From positions 24,066,759 through 24,130,758 of the forward strand of contig OY783204.1 in NCBI GenBank assembly GCA_963678705.1: 64,000 nucleotides of DNA, written 5' to 3'. Within the stretch, counting starts at the first letter, position 1. The number at the start of each line of letters is the position of its first letter. Shown piece after piece: positions 62,501-64,000 of the stretch. The notes under the pieces are model-generated. The model ran no database searches and had not been told where the DNA came from. It saw nothing but the letters and a program-made list of their open reading frames with translations. A program made the position numbers and the translations under genes. The stretch comes from Panorpa germanica (lineage: Eukaryota; Arthropoda; Insecta; Mecoptera; Panorpidae).

Positions 62501-64000
62501 GCTTGAAAATAAAAATCTAATATTTGAATACCATAAAAATTCGAATTTTGTCAGTGTTTTTCCATTATTTATTTAGTGTTTTTCTTTATTCATTGTTTGT
62601 GTTTATGGTAATATTTGCTGTCCGTTATTATTTATTATTAAGTAAAGGGAGACAATACCAAATTGGCAGGTACGTTTAATTTCGTTTTTTAATCATGCAA
62701 ACTACCATTTATCAACCCATATTGCTTTCAGTTTTGGTCCAGTTTTCAATCTATGAAGAATTTTGAATGTATATACGAAAATTTGTTATTTTTGTCCAAA
62801 TAACAATGCAACAACTGAAATTAAAACGTAGATACTAGTCTTCCTATTTAAAAGAATATTTTTGCTACTTTCAGTGGCTTTTTTTATTAATATATGTTAC
62901 TAAACATATGATTATAATATAGCTTTGATGTTTATATGTTAGAGCGGCTGATCATTTACTAGCACTCTTTATTTTTTTGTGTTACACAGGCCCAGGCCGC
63001 CCTCCTAATTTGAAGTTTAGATACAATGTTCTAAACTTTCTTGCCATTTTATACATTTTTATGGTTACGCAAAGTGTAACTTGGACTATCACCGAAGGAC
63101 GTAAGCTAGATTCAACAATATTTACATTGGATGATCTTGAACAAATGTTTGGAAGTAATGGTTGCATTGAAGGTACGAATTATATTGAATTCGACCTTTT
63201 TTAATATATGTATCATTTTATAATTATAAAATTTCTGTCTTACCACGGTATACTGTTATCCAAATTACACTATGCAAAAATGTGGCTTTAAACAATTCAC
63301 TCGAAATTTTAACGAATAAAAAATTTGTTGTAACCTGTTATTTTTATTCCTTTTGGTTTTTTTTTAAATTTTATGATTAAATTACCTATTTTTATAATTT
63401 TTTTTATAATAGCTACATTTATGCAAGTTGCTCAGAAAATATTTAAATGTATTTATGTTGTTACTTAAACAAATCTAAACTTCTATACTAAAAAATAAAC
63501 ACTTAAATACATATTGCTTTAAATTTATTTTGGGACCGCAATTATTTCAAAGAGATAATTAAATATGCATGCAGCTTTTTACTATATATATGTGATTCAT
63601 TCAAATTTTAATTGTGCTGTGCTTTTTCTAGTTATGACACTAACATAAAAATTATATTAAGTATTATTTCATTTCAGTAATTGTTACAATGTGTAAACCA
63701 ACATTCGCATCAGGCCATTTAAATTAGAAAATTATTTCTTAGTGTGACTAATTGTTACATATTTTTTTTTAGGTGTTTTAGTAACTATGAATACTGGAGC
63801 AGCTCCTGTGGTATCAGCACATCCGCAGGTTTCTGTGGGAGGTACAAAACCATTAATGCCTCCTCTATCTCAGACAACAGTGAACACAGTTTCCACCCCG
63901 ATACCACCGCCTGAGGTAGAGGTAGCTGAACCAAACGTACGCCCCGAAAACACTACACACAACCCATCTGCCCAAACCTTGGCCAACAATAAAGAGAAGA
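59531..64000 (+). CDS. His/Pro/Gln-rich protein, N-terminal part, runs off the window
   Basis: Four exons join in one frame: 59531-59673, 62328-62473, 62990-63172 and 63773 onward past 64000. The first two give a low-complexity His/Pro/Gln/Met-rich start (MMHHPHARSHPPQHPHHG, then LNQRFPSHAHS and PPPTHNMPPPTQS). The third begins GPGRPPNLKF and then turns hydrophobic (NVLNFLAILYIFMVTQSV). The fourth returns to Pro/Thr/Val-rich sequence (STPIPPPEVEVAEPN). Splice phases match at every junction. The third exon is 183 nt with phase 1 on both sides, so it could be skipped without loss of frame. I do not recognise the protein. A disordered regulator such as the N-terminus of a translation factor like eIF4G is one guess. 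The start is chosen as the first ATG after the acceptor. Confidence 0.6.
59853..59973. repeat. Short palindromic repeat
   Basis: ACCGCCTCACAAATAAAACTG on the left mirrors CAGGTTCATTTGTAAAGCGG on the right, and CCAGGTATAAAACC-type arms face each other in the centre. The whole can fold as an imperfect hairpin. Probably a small inverted-repeat element. Confidence 0.6.
61561..61590. repeat. Short perfect palindrome
   Basis: CGACTTATA and TATAAGTCG face each other across an alternating TA run. Possibly the ends of a microsatellite-bearing element; function unknown. Confidence 0.5.

Overview
The window is nuclear DNA of an insect, most likely a moth or butterfly. It is AT-rich, its genes are split by many short GT-AG introns, and it carries insect-type gustatory receptors (7tm_7 family), insect CYP4-clan cytochromes P450 and many small inverted-repeat DNA transposons. 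The lepidopteran assignment is an inference from gene types and layout; no sequence here names the species.

Layout, left to right. (1) 2.1-6.5 kb: a gustatory receptor locus on the + strand with two tandem large first coding exons (2114-3136 and 4601-5602) but only one set of three short C-terminal exons (6090-6465). (2) 7.0-15.9 kb: two complete ten-exon P450 genes on the - strand (499 and 497 aa). (3) 17.4-25.8 kb: two complete four-exon gustatory receptor genes on the + strand (431 and 427 aa). (4) 26-30 kb: mostly transposon remains. (5) 30.3-58.3 kb: four complete P450 genes on the + strand (497, 500, 499 and 498 aa). The middle two (39.6-41.9 and 44.1-47.6 kb) are the closest pair and share a fused exon. 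(6) 59.5 kb to the end: the N-terminal exons of a His/Pro/Gln-rich protein that I could not identify with confidence.

I joined every P450 by hand. All six keep an open frame and the CYP4-clan signatures: N-terminal anchor, Pro-rich hinge, EEVDTFMF(E/A)GHDT in the I helix, ExxR in the K helix, and [10 protein letters not shown] around the haem cysteine. The cluster therefore looks like a live tandem array for NADPH-dependent oxidation of lipophilic compounds in the endoplasmic reticulum. It has receptor genes at its left edge and in its centre. Whether the neighbouring receptors and enzymes act together, for example as host-plant tastant sensing and clearance, is only a hypothesis.

The rest is shaped by transposons. 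One family with GGGCTTGTGTCC ends has eleven copies here, in two subfamilies. One copy ends exactly at the start codon of a receptor gene, and another sits inside two older nested elements. I also see two Harbinger-like MITEs with TAA/TTA target duplications, a TTAA-flanked element, hAT-like elements including a transposase fragment, a Tigger-like element, two LINE 3' ends, and recurring pyrimidine-rich tracts. I found no CRISPR array, rRNA or canonical tRNA gene.
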